Of a DNA stretch of 64,000 bases, positions 37,337 to 47,514 are shown in pieces. How positions within the stretch are numbered: the stretch's first letter is position 1; each line of letters starts with the position of its first letter. This DNA is from Rhododendron vialii (Eukaryota > Streptophyta > Magnoliopsida > Ericales > Ericaceae): contig NC_080558.1 of assembly GCF_030253575.1 (NCBI RefSeq), forward strand, positions 2,800,001 to 2,864,000, read 5' to 3'. Position numbers and translations under genes: made by a program. The notes under the pieces were generated by a model. That model did no database searches. It had not been told where the DNA came from and saw only the letters and a list, made by a program, of their open reading frames with translations.

Positions 37337-39847
37337 TCACCAAAAATCATTACAAGAACAAAATCCTTGCCGGAAAAAGTGAAAGCGATTGTTGTCCCGA
37401 ACAACAATTTCCCTCCCATATGTTTTCGACACCAACTTTATGACTGAATGACAATCAGAGCACATTCGGAGATTCTTAACTACACGAATAGGTGTTCCGG
37501 GACTGGTACTAATAAGCCCGAAAGCTGTAGCCAGCTTCTCACTGTGTCGACTGAGCAAGAACTCTTTCTCCTTGTCATCAACATCCAGTAAAACATTGGT
37601 GAGATCCGGAAAATACCCAGAATCTCCGATTCTACTACTCATTTCACGAACCATTAGGGAAATGTGGGTCATTTCTGGGTGCGATTCATCACTGGAGGTG
37701 AATTCATGAATAACTCCGTCTATCTCAATTGAGCTTGATCCAGGAACTTTTAATAGTCCCTTTTCCTTCATTTGTAGCCTTACTCTAGCAACATCGGTCC
37801 ATTTTCCAGCAGATGCGTATATGTTTGATAAAAGCACATGGGTTCCACTCCTTTCCTGAGCCGATTCATTCATCATCTCAGCTACATATGTTGCCATATG
37901 GGTATCTTTTTGTGTTCTGCATGCGGCCAAAAGTGCTCCCCACACCACTTTGTTAGGTTCCATTGGCATTCCATTTATCAGATCAAGCGCATCACTTAAC
38001 AACCCAGCTCGACCAAGCAAATCTACAATACAGCCATAATGAACGATTTGTGGGGTAATTCCGTAACTTTCCTTCATGGAGCGGAAAATTTGCATGCCTT
38101 GCTCCACCAACCCTCCATGGCTGCATGCGGTTAGAACTGCTACAAACACTACTGCATCGGGTTTCACCCCTTGATTTGTCATCTCATTGAAAATCTTCAA
38201 TGCTCGGATCCCGTTTCCTTCCATGGCCATGGCTCCAATTGCTGATGTCCAAGCTGAAACGTCTCTGTTCTGTATCTTGTTGAAAACTAGCATTGCACTT
38301 TTAGTATTGCCACACCTAGCAAACATGTCAACAAGGGCTGTGTCAAGCTTCAAATCGCGATGAATTCCAAACTTTTCTATGTAACTGTAGGTCCACTTTG
38401 CAAGATCAAGAGCTCCCAAGTATCCGCATGCAGAAGCAACACTTACCATCGTCACCTTATCTGCTTTTATACCTTCACTCTGCATTACTCTGAAAAGTTC
38501 AATCGTGTCCTCAAATAAGCTCTCTTGCACTAAAGCACCCATCATGGTATTCCAAGTCACAAGATCAGTCTCCGGCATTTGATTGAATAATCCCCAAGCT
38601 GAGTCTACATCACCGTTTCTAACAAAACCAACGATCAAGGAGTTCCATGAGACCACCGATTTGTTAGACATCCGATCAAAAACTCTGCAAGCCAAGTCTT
38701 GTCTCCCGCAATTTGCATACATGTCGATAATGGCATTACTAACACTTTCCCAACCTTCTAATCCATTCCTCATAGCATAACAATGGCACTGCCGTCCAAA
38801 GGCAAAATCACCTGACTGTCCAGATGCTGAGAGTGCAGATAACATTGTAACCCTATCTGGCTGCAGTCCTTGTTGAAGCATTTCAACCAATATAGCAAAA
38901 GCTTCGCTTTCCATCCCCTGATGCACATAATTCGACAGTATCATGTTGTACAAAACCAAGTTTTTATCAATGCATTCATCAAAAAGGCTTTTAGCTCTAT
39001 CCATGGCTCCACATTTCATGTACATATCAATAAGTGCATTCACTAACACTGTATTATTAAGCCCCTGCTGGCCTATACAAGCACATATCCTCTTACCCAA
39101 ATCCAAGTCCCTCAACTTCGCACACGCAGATATCGCACATACCAGGGTAACCGAATTGTGCTTAATACCCGCCTTGATCATCTCAAAAAACAAAGAAACA
39201 GCCTCTTCATGCCTGTCCCTCCGAGTGCAACCACAAATCAAGCTAGTCCACGACACGACGTTTCTCTCAGACATTTTGTCGAACACCTTCTTCCCAAGAT
39301 CTATCTCCCCACACTCTGCATAAAGATGGATCAGGCAGTTCTGTATAAACAAATCTCCCTCCAAACCCAACTTCACCACTGACCCATGAAGCTGAATCCC
39401 CTCAAGAAAGGCTGCACCTTTCGTGCACCCACTCAGTACAAATGGAAAGGTGTAGTGGTCAGGGTTTACACCTCTTTCAACCATGTGTGCATAAAGCAAG
39501 ATAGCTTCATCACAAAAACCAGCAGCAGAGTACCGTCTGATCAATGAATTGAGCATGTGAAGTGAAACTCTATTGCTCGCATCGCCTTCGAATAACTCGT
39601 AGGCCTTTTTCGCGTATTCCAAGCTATCAGGGGTGGCTATTTCTATACACAAAGCTATTAGCTTGGTGATACCAGAGGTGCGGCTGTTACTGAGGCCTTT
39701 TTTGGTAACCTGAGCATGTAATTGCTTGACTTCTTTCATGTTTTTGCATTGTCTGAATGACCCAGTTCTAGAAGGGTGTTTGGTTTTGTGTTTTGGTTGG
39801 CTTTGGGTGGTTAGCGTGAGAAGCGGGGAGAAGCTGGTGGCAGCCAT
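37337..39847 (-). CDS. DYW-class PLS pentatricopeptide repeat protein, YS1-like RNA editing factor
   Basis: An uninterrupted single-exon gene of 836 codons. After a short N-terminal region come PLS-type PPR repeats, for example NVVSWTSLICGCTRRDRHEE, then E/E+ motifs and a complete DYW deaminase-like domain. The deaminase signatures HSEKLA and CSDCH (HxE and CxxC zinc ligands) are present, and the protein ends CSCNDFW. The overall order, length and C-terminus match Arabidopsis YS1 (At3g22690, about 842 residues), a plastid factor needed for rpoB editing. A plastid role here is inferred from that match. Three shortened relatives follow upstream on the same strand, and this is the only member with the editing domain. 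Confidence 0.93.
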   Translation of the reverse strand: MAATSFSPLLTLTTQSQPKHKTKHPSRTGSFRQCKNMKEVKQLHAQVTKKGLSNSRTSGITKLIALCIEIATPDSLEYAKKAYELFEGDASNRVSLHMLNSLIRRYSAAGFCDEAILLYAHMVERGVNPDHYTFPFVLSGCTKGAAFLEGIQLHGSVVKLGLEGDLFIQNCLIHLYAECGEIDLGKKVFDKMSERNVVSWTSLICGCTRRDRHEEAVSLFFEMIKAGIKHNSVTLVCAISACAKLRDLDLGKRICACIGQQGLNNTVLVNALIDMYMKCGAMDRAKSLFDECIDKNLVLYNMILSNYVHQGMESEAFAILVEMLQQGLQPDRVTMLSALSASGQSGDFAFGRQCHCYAMRNGLEGWESVSNAIIDMYANCGRQDLACRVFDRMSNKSVVSWNSLIVGFVRNGDVDSAWGLFNQMPETDLVTWNTMMGALVQESLFEDTIELFRVMQSEGIKADKVTMVSVASACGYLGALDLAKWTYSYIEKFGIHRDLKLDTALVDMFARCGNTKSAMLVFNKIQNRDVSAWTSAIGAMAMEGNGIRALKIFNEMTNQGVKPDAVVFVAVLTACSHGGLVEQGMQIFRSMKESYGITPQIVHYGCIVDLLGRAGLLSDALDLINGMPMEPNKVVWGALLAACRTQKDTHMATYVAEMMNESAQERSGTHVLLSNIYASAGKWTDVARVRLQMKEKGLLKVPGSSSIEIDGVIHEFTSSDESHPEMTHISLMVREMSSRIGDSGYFPDLTNVLLDVDDKEKEFLLSRHSEKLATAFGLISTSPGTPIRVVKNLRMCSDCHSVIKLVSKTYGREIVVRDNNRFHFFRQGFCSCNDFW

Positions 39848-40056
39848 TGATGTTGGGTGTCCAATGTTTCAACAAAAAAACCAATTGAAAATCACTCTAT
39901 TTCTCAATTTAAAGTGAACCCATTGTTGTTGGGTCTCCCTCCCTCCAGGCTCCAGGGGGTTGCCCTTGAGCAACTTCTCGAACTCCAAGATTTGAGAGGT
40001 CAAAAATCTTTTCTTCCGAAAAAATGCATGTACATTTGTTTCCGTGCAATTTTAAG

Positions 40057-41383
40057 ATTGCACAGTAGTCTTTTTCCGGAAGGGTTTTGTTAACGTATGC
40101 CCCCGGGGCATATGATAAACACTATATATTTTCTTTCATTTATTTTTTTTTGTATGGGAAATCTAAATTCTAAACACTTGCCATAAACTCTACATTTATT
40201 ATTTTTGAAAAGATCAACTTTTTTTGTTTTGGACAGAAATACCCCAATCAATCATACACTTTCCCTCCCAAACAAATTTCGGCTTCCTTCATTCCCTCCC
40301 AAAACTGGCTGGGTAAAGGTACTTTTTCCTTTTCCCTGCACAATTCATTTGGCTCCCACCATTTTTATGCCTTTTCACATTCCATGGACTTTTGACATGC
40401 ATCCACGAGCATATCTCACATTCTTCTTCTATAAATACTCACATTTTTCTTCTATAAATACTCATACACAGCCATTAGCAACAAAAACAGAGAAAAAACA
40501 TGGTTGGAGAGTTTGTTGATTTGGACAATTTCACTCACCCTTCATTTGCGTCATCGAATACTGCAATGGATGGAGAGTTTGTTTCAAAAACCCATTTTGA
40601 TTTGAATGAGTTTCCTTTGGAAGGTACTTCTCTTCTTTTAATTTCTTAACAAATTTTTTTTAATGATGGAATTGATACTGATTGTTTTGTTGATTGCCCT
40701 CCCATTTCAAAGACAAAGGGGCGTCCGAAGCAAAAAAGAATGAAAGGTGGAAAAGAGTTGACGAAGCGAAAGAAACATTGTGGACTTTGCAAGCGTGCCG
40801 GCCATAATATCTCTACCTGTCCAGAGAAGGAGAACGCTACATTCTCAAATGGAGCAAATAAAAGGAAGAAAATGACTTCAACAACCGTAGAGTTGAACCC
40901 GATTTTTTGTTTGAAATATTAGATTAAAGTTTTCGGAAGAATCGTTCATGATTTTGGATGTTGATTTCAATCTAATGAAAGTTCTAAGTTTGAATATATC
41001 TGATGAGTTTTTTAGTTTTTCAAATAATTTTTTATACTAGTCAGAGTGCAAGGAAGGTGAAAAGGAATCAATCTGTTCAAAATAAAAATAAAAATTTCGG
41101 TTCCAAAAAAAGCTGAAAAGGAATTAATCAACTAATTTTGGGAGGGAACGAGGGAAGCCGAAAATTTTTTGGGAGGGAAAGTATATGTTTGATTGGGGTA
41201 TTTCTGTCCAAAACAAAAAAAGTTGATCTTTTCAAAAACAATAAATGTAGAGTTTGTGGCTAGTGTTTGGAATTTAGATTTCCCATACAAAAAGAAATAA
41301 ATGAAAAAAAATATATAGTGTTTATCATATGCCCCGGGGGCATACGTTAACAAAACCCTTTCCGGAAAGAAGAGTTGTGCAAT
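40057..41383 (+). mobile_element. non-autonomous MULE (Mutator-like element) with about 250-bp terminal inverted repeats
   Basis: The left arm at about 40057-40308 and right arm at about 41130-41383 are inverted copies. Pairs include GTTAACGTATGCCCCCGGGGCAT-type sequence at 40086 with its complement near 41325, ATACCCCAATCA near 40240 with TGATTGGGGTAT near 41190, and CTCCCAAAACTGG with CTAATTTTGGGAG. Long arms of this size are typical of MULEs. Inside are two coding pieces of a FAR1-like transposase with the catalytic core missing. The exact ends and the 9-bp duplication were not resolved. Confidence 0.75.
40500..40922 (+). pseudogene. deleted FAR1/FHY3-like MULE transposase (N-terminus plus C-terminal zinc knuckle)
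   Basis: The first part, 40500-40623, reads MVGEFVDLDNF ... FDLNEFPLEG and ends at a GT donor. The second part, about 40680-40922, reads DCPPISKTKGRPKQKRMKGG and then KKHCGLCKRAGHNISTCPEK. This is the C-terminal CxxCxxxxHxxxxC zinc knuckle with its RGRP-type basic lead, known from FAR1-related MULE transposases. The FAR1 DNA-binding domain and the MULE transposase domain are absent. The two pieces are not in frame across the obvious splice sites, so no working protein is expected. Confidence 0.65.
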
Positions 41384-41649
41384 ACGGTGACTGAAATTAG
41401 AAGATAATAGATGTATGTGCATTTTGGGTACAAATGACTTGAGGTGAAGATTTGATGTCCCTGAATGAATGCTTATATACCAGAAAAAACATAAAATTTG
41501 AACTATCAATAATCCGATGTTGAGGCTTAGCTAAGTGCCTTGTTCCGCCAAGGTTCTTATTTTTTAAACACTTATTTCTCGTTTTATGAGACATGTCATT
41601 TTTTTATAATTTTTTAATTCAAAAAATAAATACCTATTTATATCAGTGG

Positions 41650-41793
41650 AACACACCCTAAGCTCATTCTCCTTAGAGCTCCAACCTCATCTACGAGATT
41701 GGCCGGGAGTTCAACCCTCGTCAACCCGTTCCCTCCCCCTAGAATAGAATAGATGTAGGACCAGGATCTGGTTTATCAAAAGAAAAAACCTAT
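41650..41793 (+). mobile_element. SINE-like element
   Basis: TTAGAGCTCCAACCTCATC followed by GAGATTGGCCGGGAGTTCAACCC gives a B-box-like GGGAGTTCAACCC. An A-rich tail (AAAAGAAAAAA) follows at about 41780. The arrangement fits a tRNA-derived SINE; target duplications are unclear. Confidence 0.4.
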
Positions 41794-42079
41794 CAATAAT
41801 CCATTTTTTTCGCCTTTTTTGTTGTTGTTGTTGTTGAGTCCAAAAAAAATAGGAGGGATATGTATCGTTTATGGGGTAAGGGCCACCCCTATTTGGAAAG
41901 TCCCATAATTACTTTTGGTTTTTGGTTTTACTTTAAACATTTAAATGTTGCCCCACATTGATTTGTTATGCAAAATATGACATAAAGAGTAGCTCGTGTT
42001 TTCTTACTGGCCAGAGTTGGTCATGTAGTGGTCCCCTTTTTCGTACGCGCACCTCGACTAAATTTTAGAGGGAGACTAA

Positions 42080-42400
42080 CACAATAACCCACCGCCATGG
42101 CTCCCCACTTAAGCCATGGTTTGCTTTTAGGGAGAATCAAACCCTGCCATGTTGCAATTATAGGTTTGTCCTTACCACTGAGGCAATCCATGGGTGGGTC
42201 ATGTAGTAGCCCTTTTGTATATGAAATCCTGGTTCCGTCCCTAGCAAACCCAATAACCTGGAATACTGCAAGGGGTTTGCAGCGCTGCGCTGCCCCAAGA
42301 TTGGTTTTTGACTCGCAACCTGGCCTAGCGTTGCTGAAGCCATGGTATATGCTGGAAATAATCGTTAAAATTTTTGCACGAGACAATCACAAAACTAACA
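42080..42400 (-). mobile_element. tRNA-derived repeat 3' of PPR copy 2
   Basis: On the minus strand, TTGCCTCAGTGGTAAGGA and GGGTTTGATTCTCCC (near 42180 and 42130) resemble pol III A and B boxes. A tract with GGCCTAGCGTTGCTGAAGCC, then TCGTTAAAATTTTTG, at 42320-42385 recurs at about 47338-47428 beside PPR copy 3. The element is therefore probably part of the duplicated flank. Confidence 0.5.
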
Positions 42401-42761
42401 ATATGTTGAGAAAATTACTATTACAAAAAATATGATAACCTCAGGTAATTAAAAGAAAGAGAAATGAAAGAATACATGGTGGGATACGCATCATTTTCCG
42501 AAGGATACGATACAAATCGTACGATACGTATCATGTATCGTAAGTTTTTAACAACCATGATCAAAACTAGAAGTGTGATGTACTTTTCGCCTCTAGGTAT
42601 CGTTGATAAAAAAAAAAAAAAAAAACTTCCGCCAAAATCACCTCTCCAGCTTGTGCGCTAGCCACTGTATACGACAAAACCATCGATAACTGGCATTAAC
42701 AATTGCACATTATATGAAATTCAAATATTAAAGAGGCATACAGAATGTGCCCCAACATCAT

Positions 42762-45608
42762 TCAATACTTCGAACTCGTATCATCTTGGTCAATTGACCG
42801 CCTGGGAATCTCATTCAAAATCTTCATTTCTCGGGTCCAAGATGAAACGTCTATGCTATTTATATTGTCAAACACTAGCATTGCGCTTTCAGTATTGCCA
42901 CAACTATGGAACATGCCAGCAAGGGCTTTGTTAAGCTTCAAGTCGCGCTGGATCCCCTGATTTTCAATATAATGGTAGATCCACTTTGCGAGATCAAGAT
43001 CTCCTAAGTACCCACAGGCAGAAGCAATAATCGTCATTGTCACCTTGTTTGCTTTCACTCCTTCATTCTGCATTACTCTGAAAAGTTCTATCGCGTCTTC
43101 AAATAATCTCCCATGCACCAATCCCTTTATCATGGTGCTCCATGTCACAACATCGGTCTCCGGCATCTTATTGAATAATTCCCAAGCCGAATCAGTGGCT
43201 CCGCATGTCATGTACATATCAAGAAGGGCATTCCCCACGAAAGTATCGGTCATGAGCCCCGCCTCCCTTATATAAGCAATTACCCTCTCACCCAAATCCA
43301 AGTCCTTCAACTTTGCACAGGCCACTATTGCACCCACCATGGTAACCGAATCAGGCTTAATACCTGCCTCAACCATCTCAAAAAACAAAGAAACAGCCTC
43401 TTCAGGCATGTCCCTCCGCGCACAACCATGAATCAAACAAGTCCACGACACGACATCTCTCTCAGACATTTTCTCGAACACCTTCTTCCCAAAATCAATC
43501 TCCCCACACTCTGCATAAAAATGAACCAGGCAGTTCTGTATAAACAGATCTCCCCCTAAACCCAACTTCAAAATTGACCCATGAAGCTGAATCCCTTCCC
43601 GAAAAAATGCTGCCTTTGCACAGCAATTTAGAACGAATTGAAAGGTACAGTCATCTGGGGTTATACCTTTTCCAACCATTTGTGCATAAATCATGATAGC
43701 TGCATCAACCAATGCAGCAGCAGAGTACCCTTTGATCAAAGAATTAAGCATGTAAAGTGAAACTGAACTACTTACATCATATTCATACAACTCATAGGTC
43801 TTTTTCGCGTATTCTAAGCTTTCGGGAGTGGCTATTTTGGCACACGATGATATTATCTTGGTTATTGCAGTAGGGCAAGTGTGATTGAGGCCTTTTCTTG
43901 TAATTTGAGCATCAAATTGCTTGACTTCTTCCAAGTTTTTATCAACACATTCCTCGAAAAGCAGTTTTGCTCTATCTGAGGCTCCATATTTCCTGTACAC
44001 ATCAATAAGGGCATTCACCAAAAAAGTACTGACCGTGAGCCCTGTCTTGCTAATATAAGCACTTACCCTCTCACCCAAATCCAAGTCCTTCAACTTTGCA
44101 CAGGCCGATACCGCACACACCATGGTAACTGAATTGGGCTTAATACCAGCCTCAACCATCTCCAAAAACAAAGAAACAGCCTCTTCAGGCCTGTCCCTCT
44201 GAGCGCAACCACAAATCAAACAAGTCCACGACCCAACATCTCTCTCAGACATTTCCTTGAACACCTTCTTCGCAAAATCAATCTCCCTACACTGGGCATA
44301 AAAATGAACCAGGCAGTTCTGTATAAACAAATCTCCCCCTAAACCCAACTTCAAAACTGACCCATGAAGCTGAATCCCCTCCCGAAAAAAAGCTGCATTT
44401 GCACAGCCATTTAGAACAAATTGAAAGGTATAGTGATCTGGGGTTAGACCTTTGCCAACCATTTGAGCATAAATCAAGATAGCTGCATCAACCAATCCAG
44501 CAGCAGAGTACCCTTTGATCAAAGTATTGAGCATGTAAAGTGAAACTGAACTACTTACATCATTTTCATACAACTCATATGCCTTTTTCGCGTATTCTAA
44601 GCTTTCAGGAGTGGCTATTTCGGCACACGAAGATATCAGCTTGGTTATCGCAGTAGGGCGGGTGTGATTGAGGCCTTTTCTTGGAATCTGAGCATGAAAT
44701 TGCTTGACTTCTTCCATGTTTTTATCAACACATTCCTTGAAAAGCTGTTTTGCTCTACCCGGGGCTCCACATTTCGTGTACATATCAATAAGGGCATTTA
44801 CTACAAAAGTATTGACCGTGAGCCCTGTCTTGCTCATATAAGCACTTACCCTCTCACCCAAATCCAAGTCCCTCAACTTTGCACAGGCCGATATTGCACT
44901 CACCATGGTAACTGAATTGGGCTTAATACCCACCTCAACCATCTCAAAAAACAAAAAAACAGCCTCTTCAGGCCTGTCCCTCCGAGCGCAACCACAAATC
45001 AAGCAAGTCCATGACCCGACATCTCTCTCAGACATTTCGTCAAACACCTTCTTCCCAAACCCAATCTCCCCACAATCGGCATAAAATTGAATCAGGCAGT
45101 TCTGTATAAACAAATCACCCCCTAAACCCAATTTCAAAACGGACCCATGAAGCTGAATTCCCTCAAGAAACAATGCTTCCTTTGCGCAGCCATTTAGAAG
45201 GAATTGAAAGGTATGGTGATTTGGGGTTAGACCTTTTCTGAACATTTGTGCATAAAGCAAGATAGCTTCATCAACAAATCCAGAAGCAGAGTACCCTTTG
45301 ATCAAAGAATGGAGCATGTAAAGTGAAACTGTACTAGTTACATCATTTTCGTATAACTCATAGGCCTTTTTCGCATATTTTAAGCTTTCGGGAGTTGCTA
45401 TTTCGGCAGACGAAGATATTACCTTGGTGATACCAGTATTGTGGCTGTTGCTGAGGCCCTTTTTTGTAATCTGAGCATGTAATTGCTTGACTTCCTTCAT
45501 GTTTTTGCAAAGTCTGAATGACCCAGATCTAGAAGGGTGTTTGGGGTTGGGTTCTGGTTGGTTTTGGGTGGTTGAAGAGAGAAGCAGGGAGAGGCTGGTG
45601 GCAGCCAT
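42762..45608 (-). CDS. truncated PPR paralog (copy 2) with threefold in-frame internal repeat
   Basis: A single-exon open frame of 948 codons, related throughout to the YS1-like gene at 37337. A segment beginning (K)N(M/L)xEVKQ and ending ECVDKN is present three times at an exact period of 261 residues (783 bp). The units start at codons 37, 298 and 559 (DNA 45500, 44717 and 43934). In the third unit the frame jumps from CGATD to SAWELFNKMPETD, skipping the segment present in copies 3 and 4. The protein ends shortly after DVSSWTREMKILNEIPRR, so it lacks the E, E+ and DYW regions. It should bind RNA as a PLS array but cannot deaminate alone. The frame is fully open, which suggests recent origin or some constraint. 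Expression is unknown. Confidence 0.75.
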   Translation of the reverse strand: MAATSLSLLLSSTTQNQPEPNPKHPSRSGSFRLCKNMKEVKQLHAQITKKGLSNSHNTGITKVISSSAEIATPESLKYAKKAYELYENDVTSTVSLYMLHSLIKGYSASGFVDEAILLYAQMFRKGLTPNHHTFQFLLNGCAKEALFLEGIQLHGSVLKLGLGGDLFIQNCLIQFYADCGEIGFGKKVFDEMSERDVGSWTCLICGCARRDRPEEAVFLFFEMVEVGIKPNSVTMVSAISACAKLRDLDLGERVSAYMSKTGLTVNTFVVNALIDMYTKCGAPGRAKQLFKECVDKNMEEVKQFHAQIPRKGLNHTRPTAITKLISSCAEIATPESLEYAKKAYELYENDVSSSVSLYMLNTLIKGYSAAGLVDAAILIYAQMVGKGLTPDHYTFQFVLNGCANAAFFREGIQLHGSVLKLGLGGDLFIQNCLVHFYAQCREIDFAKKVFKEMSERDVGSWTCLICGCAQRDRPEEAVSLFLEMVEAGIKPNSVTMVCAVSACAKLKDLDLGERVSAYISKTGLTVSTFLVNALIDVYRKYGASDRAKLLFEECVDKNLEEVKQFDAQITRKGLNHTCPTAITKIISSCAKIATPESLEYAKKTYELYEYDVSSSVSLYMLNSLIKGYSAAALVDAAIMIYAQMVGKGITPDDCTFQFVLNCCAKAAFFREGIQLHGSILKLGLGGDLFIQNCLVHFYAECGEIDFGKKVFEKMSERDVVSWTCLIHGCARRDMPEEAVSLFFEMVEAGIKPDSVTMVGAIVACAKLKDLDLGERVIAYIREAGLMTDTFVGNALLDMYMTCGATDSAWELFNKMPETDVVTWSTMIKGLVHGRLFEDAIELFRVMQNEGVKANKVTMTIIASACGYLGDLDLAKWIYHYIENQGIQRDLKLNKALAGMFHSCGNTESAMLVFDNINSIDVSSWTREMKILNEIPRRSIDQDDTSSKY
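43190..45500 (-). repeat. three tandem 783-bp coding units in PPR copy 2
   Basis: The units are 45500-44718, 44717-43935 and 43934 to about 43190 (the last incomplete). Both junctions read GTTGATAAAAAC then (A/T)TGGAAGAAGTCAA. They join the sequence coding VDKNLE (mid-gene) to that coding KNMKEVKQ (near the N-terminus). The shared AAAAAC.TG at both parent sites points to unequal recombination at microhomology, followed by a second unequal exchange. Confidence 0.85.
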
Positions 45609-46361
45609 TGCTGTTGGATGTCCAATGTTTCACCAAAAACTAAACTAAAAATCAATCGATTTCCCAGTTTAAAGGGAAACCATAGTTATTGGGTCTCTCT
45701 CTCCCTAGGAGTCTCCGCCATATTTTTGTTTGTTGAAAAATGAAAACCATTTACTCCGTAATAGTTAAGGGAAATTGACTACACCGGTCTCTACTTGTTT
45801 GTTGTTGAAGAAAGTCAATAAAGGTGATATATTTATGGATTTAATTATTTGATTTAATGGAATAATTAATTGTATGGAGTTACACTAGTTCGGATGAACA
45901 ACTGTCTACAAGAGTTTCCATAATTTGTTCCACATGAGATTAGAGAGTAGTTTTTTTTTTTTTGATAATTTTCATGTGAGTCTTGAGTGAGTACAAAATT
46001 CAAGTTGCTTCGTCAAACCCATCAAATGTAGTTCTACTCCAATGGATTTTCGAATGTTGTATCCGTAAGTACTATAGCAGGAACCGATCTAATATGAGCA
46101 TCTCCAGTGCCCTCCCAAAAAATTGCTTCTAAACTGAACCTAAGGTGGAAACATGCATTAATGAGACCTGATTTTGTGTGCTAAGAATTTGTTAATTTCG
46201 AAGTAGAATGGTACTCCAATGGATTCCCTAAATTTGATTCCTAAAATTAGTCACATTTTGTTTGGGAGTAAAAAAATGTAAGTGGATCCCCCACTCCTCT
46301 CTCACTCTTCTCCTTCTCTCTCTCTTTCACTTTATTCTCTTCACTCCCAACTCCTCCTAGA
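45609..46361. other. upstream flank of PPR copy 2
   Basis: The first about 100 bp (GTTGGATGTCCAATGTTTCACC, TTGGGTCTCTC) resembles the 5' flanks of copies 1 and 3 and is the likely promoter and 5' UTR. The rest is AT-rich and no gene is seen. Confidence 0.5.
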
Positions 46362-46842
46362 GCCCGTTCCAGAACACCTTCTTAAAAAATAAGTATTTAT
46401 TTCACATTTTCAAACTTAAAAATAATGCAAATAAAAAATAATTTTTTAATTTTTTTTTCACCGTATTAAAGATCTCAATGAGATCTTTCAAATAAGATCC
46501 ATATTGCATATTTTTAAATTTCAATAAACCCATCATTTTGGAGCTTGAAATTGCCTTCTTAAAAAATAAGTACTTATTTAGCGTTGCGGAACGGGCCTAA
46601 GGCTCCATTCCGCAACCTTAAATAAGTACTTATTTTTTAAGAAAACAATTTCAAGCTAAAAAATAATATGTTTACGCAAATAATTTTTCTACTAATATGG
46701 ATCTTGTTTGATAAATCTCATCAAGATCTTTTATACGGTGCAAAAAAAATTAAAAAATTATTTTTCATTTACATTATTTTTGAGTTTGAAAATGTGAAAT
46801 AAGCTGCTTATTTTTTAAGAAAGTTTCTGGAACGGGGCCTTA
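46362..46842. mobile_element. two related MITEs, adjacent and in opposite orientation
   Basis: The first runs from GCCCGTTCCAGAACACC (46362) to GCGGAACGGGC (46596). The second runs from AAGGCTCCATTCCGCAACC (46599) to CTGGAACGGGGCCTT (46842). Internal sequence such as CACATTTTCAAACTTAAAAA and AGATCCATATT appears in the first and, inverted, in the second. Both have TIRs of the type GGCCCGTTCC(A/G).AA. Together they make a palindrome of about 480 bp. Confidence 0.8.
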
Positions 46843-47109
46843 GCACACCAATCATGAGATAACTTAGGGAGCCAATCTTTGGAGCCACTTTAGGGAGTCC
46901 ATTGAAGCAGTAAAATGAAGAAATATTTGCTTACCTTTGTCAATGTCACCTAGGTGTAAGTAGTAGCCATTGAAGGAGCCCATTGAGGATGAGGAAAAAG
47001 CTTCTAACGCTAGCCTTGATCATCTTTCATGTGATTTTACATGTTCTATCAACTTATGATTGTCATTTATGTATCCATCATTTTAATATCCTAATCACAC
47101 AAAGAGTAT

Positions 47110-47440
47110 AACTATTGGAAGTTGGTTGCCAGTGCAGTTGGCACGACTCATTGCCCCCACTAAGGTGTGGGGTTCGAGCCTAGTTCGAGAGCCCCATAAA
47201 TACTAACGAAAACAACCCTATATGTGCGTGACCTAGGAGTACATAGCCGCTGCGGGGAGGCCCACAACGAAGGCATAGGCGAATCCCGTAACCTGAAACA
47301 ATGAGCACAGATACTTTGCAGACACCCACTCGTCCCTGGCCTAGCAATATGCTGAAGCCATAGTGAAGTTATTGGCTTAAGATAAACAAAGTATGGGTCC
47401 GGAAAAAAAATCGTTAAAATTTTTGTACACTCAATCAATT
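47110..47440 (+). mobile_element. tRNA-derived SINE-like repeat 3' of PPR copy 3
   Basis: GTTGCCAGTGCAGTTGGCAC and GTGTGGGGTTCGAGCC look like a tRNA-type A and B box. Downstream comes CCTGGCCTAGCAATATGCTGAAGCC-type sequence shared with 42320-42350 beside copy 2, then AAAAAAAATCGTTAAAATTTTTG. The chain shared with the copy 2 flank suggests duplication together with the PPR gene, with partial replacement since. Confidence 0.55.
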
Positions 47441-47514
47441 GGAGATAATCACAAAACTTATAATAATAAGTCTAGGTACACAACAATCTCATTTAAAATC
47501 TCTATTTCTCGGGT

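Noticed and set aside
38943..39323. Plus-strand frames inside the PPR genes
   Set aside because: These are antisense shadows. The same shadow recurs at the equivalent place in the paralogs, as expected from the conserved sense sequence.
47110..47180. Possible tRNA gene
   Set aside because: A and B boxes are visible, but the cloverleaf arms do not pair convincingly and the sequence continues into an A-rich SINE-type tail.
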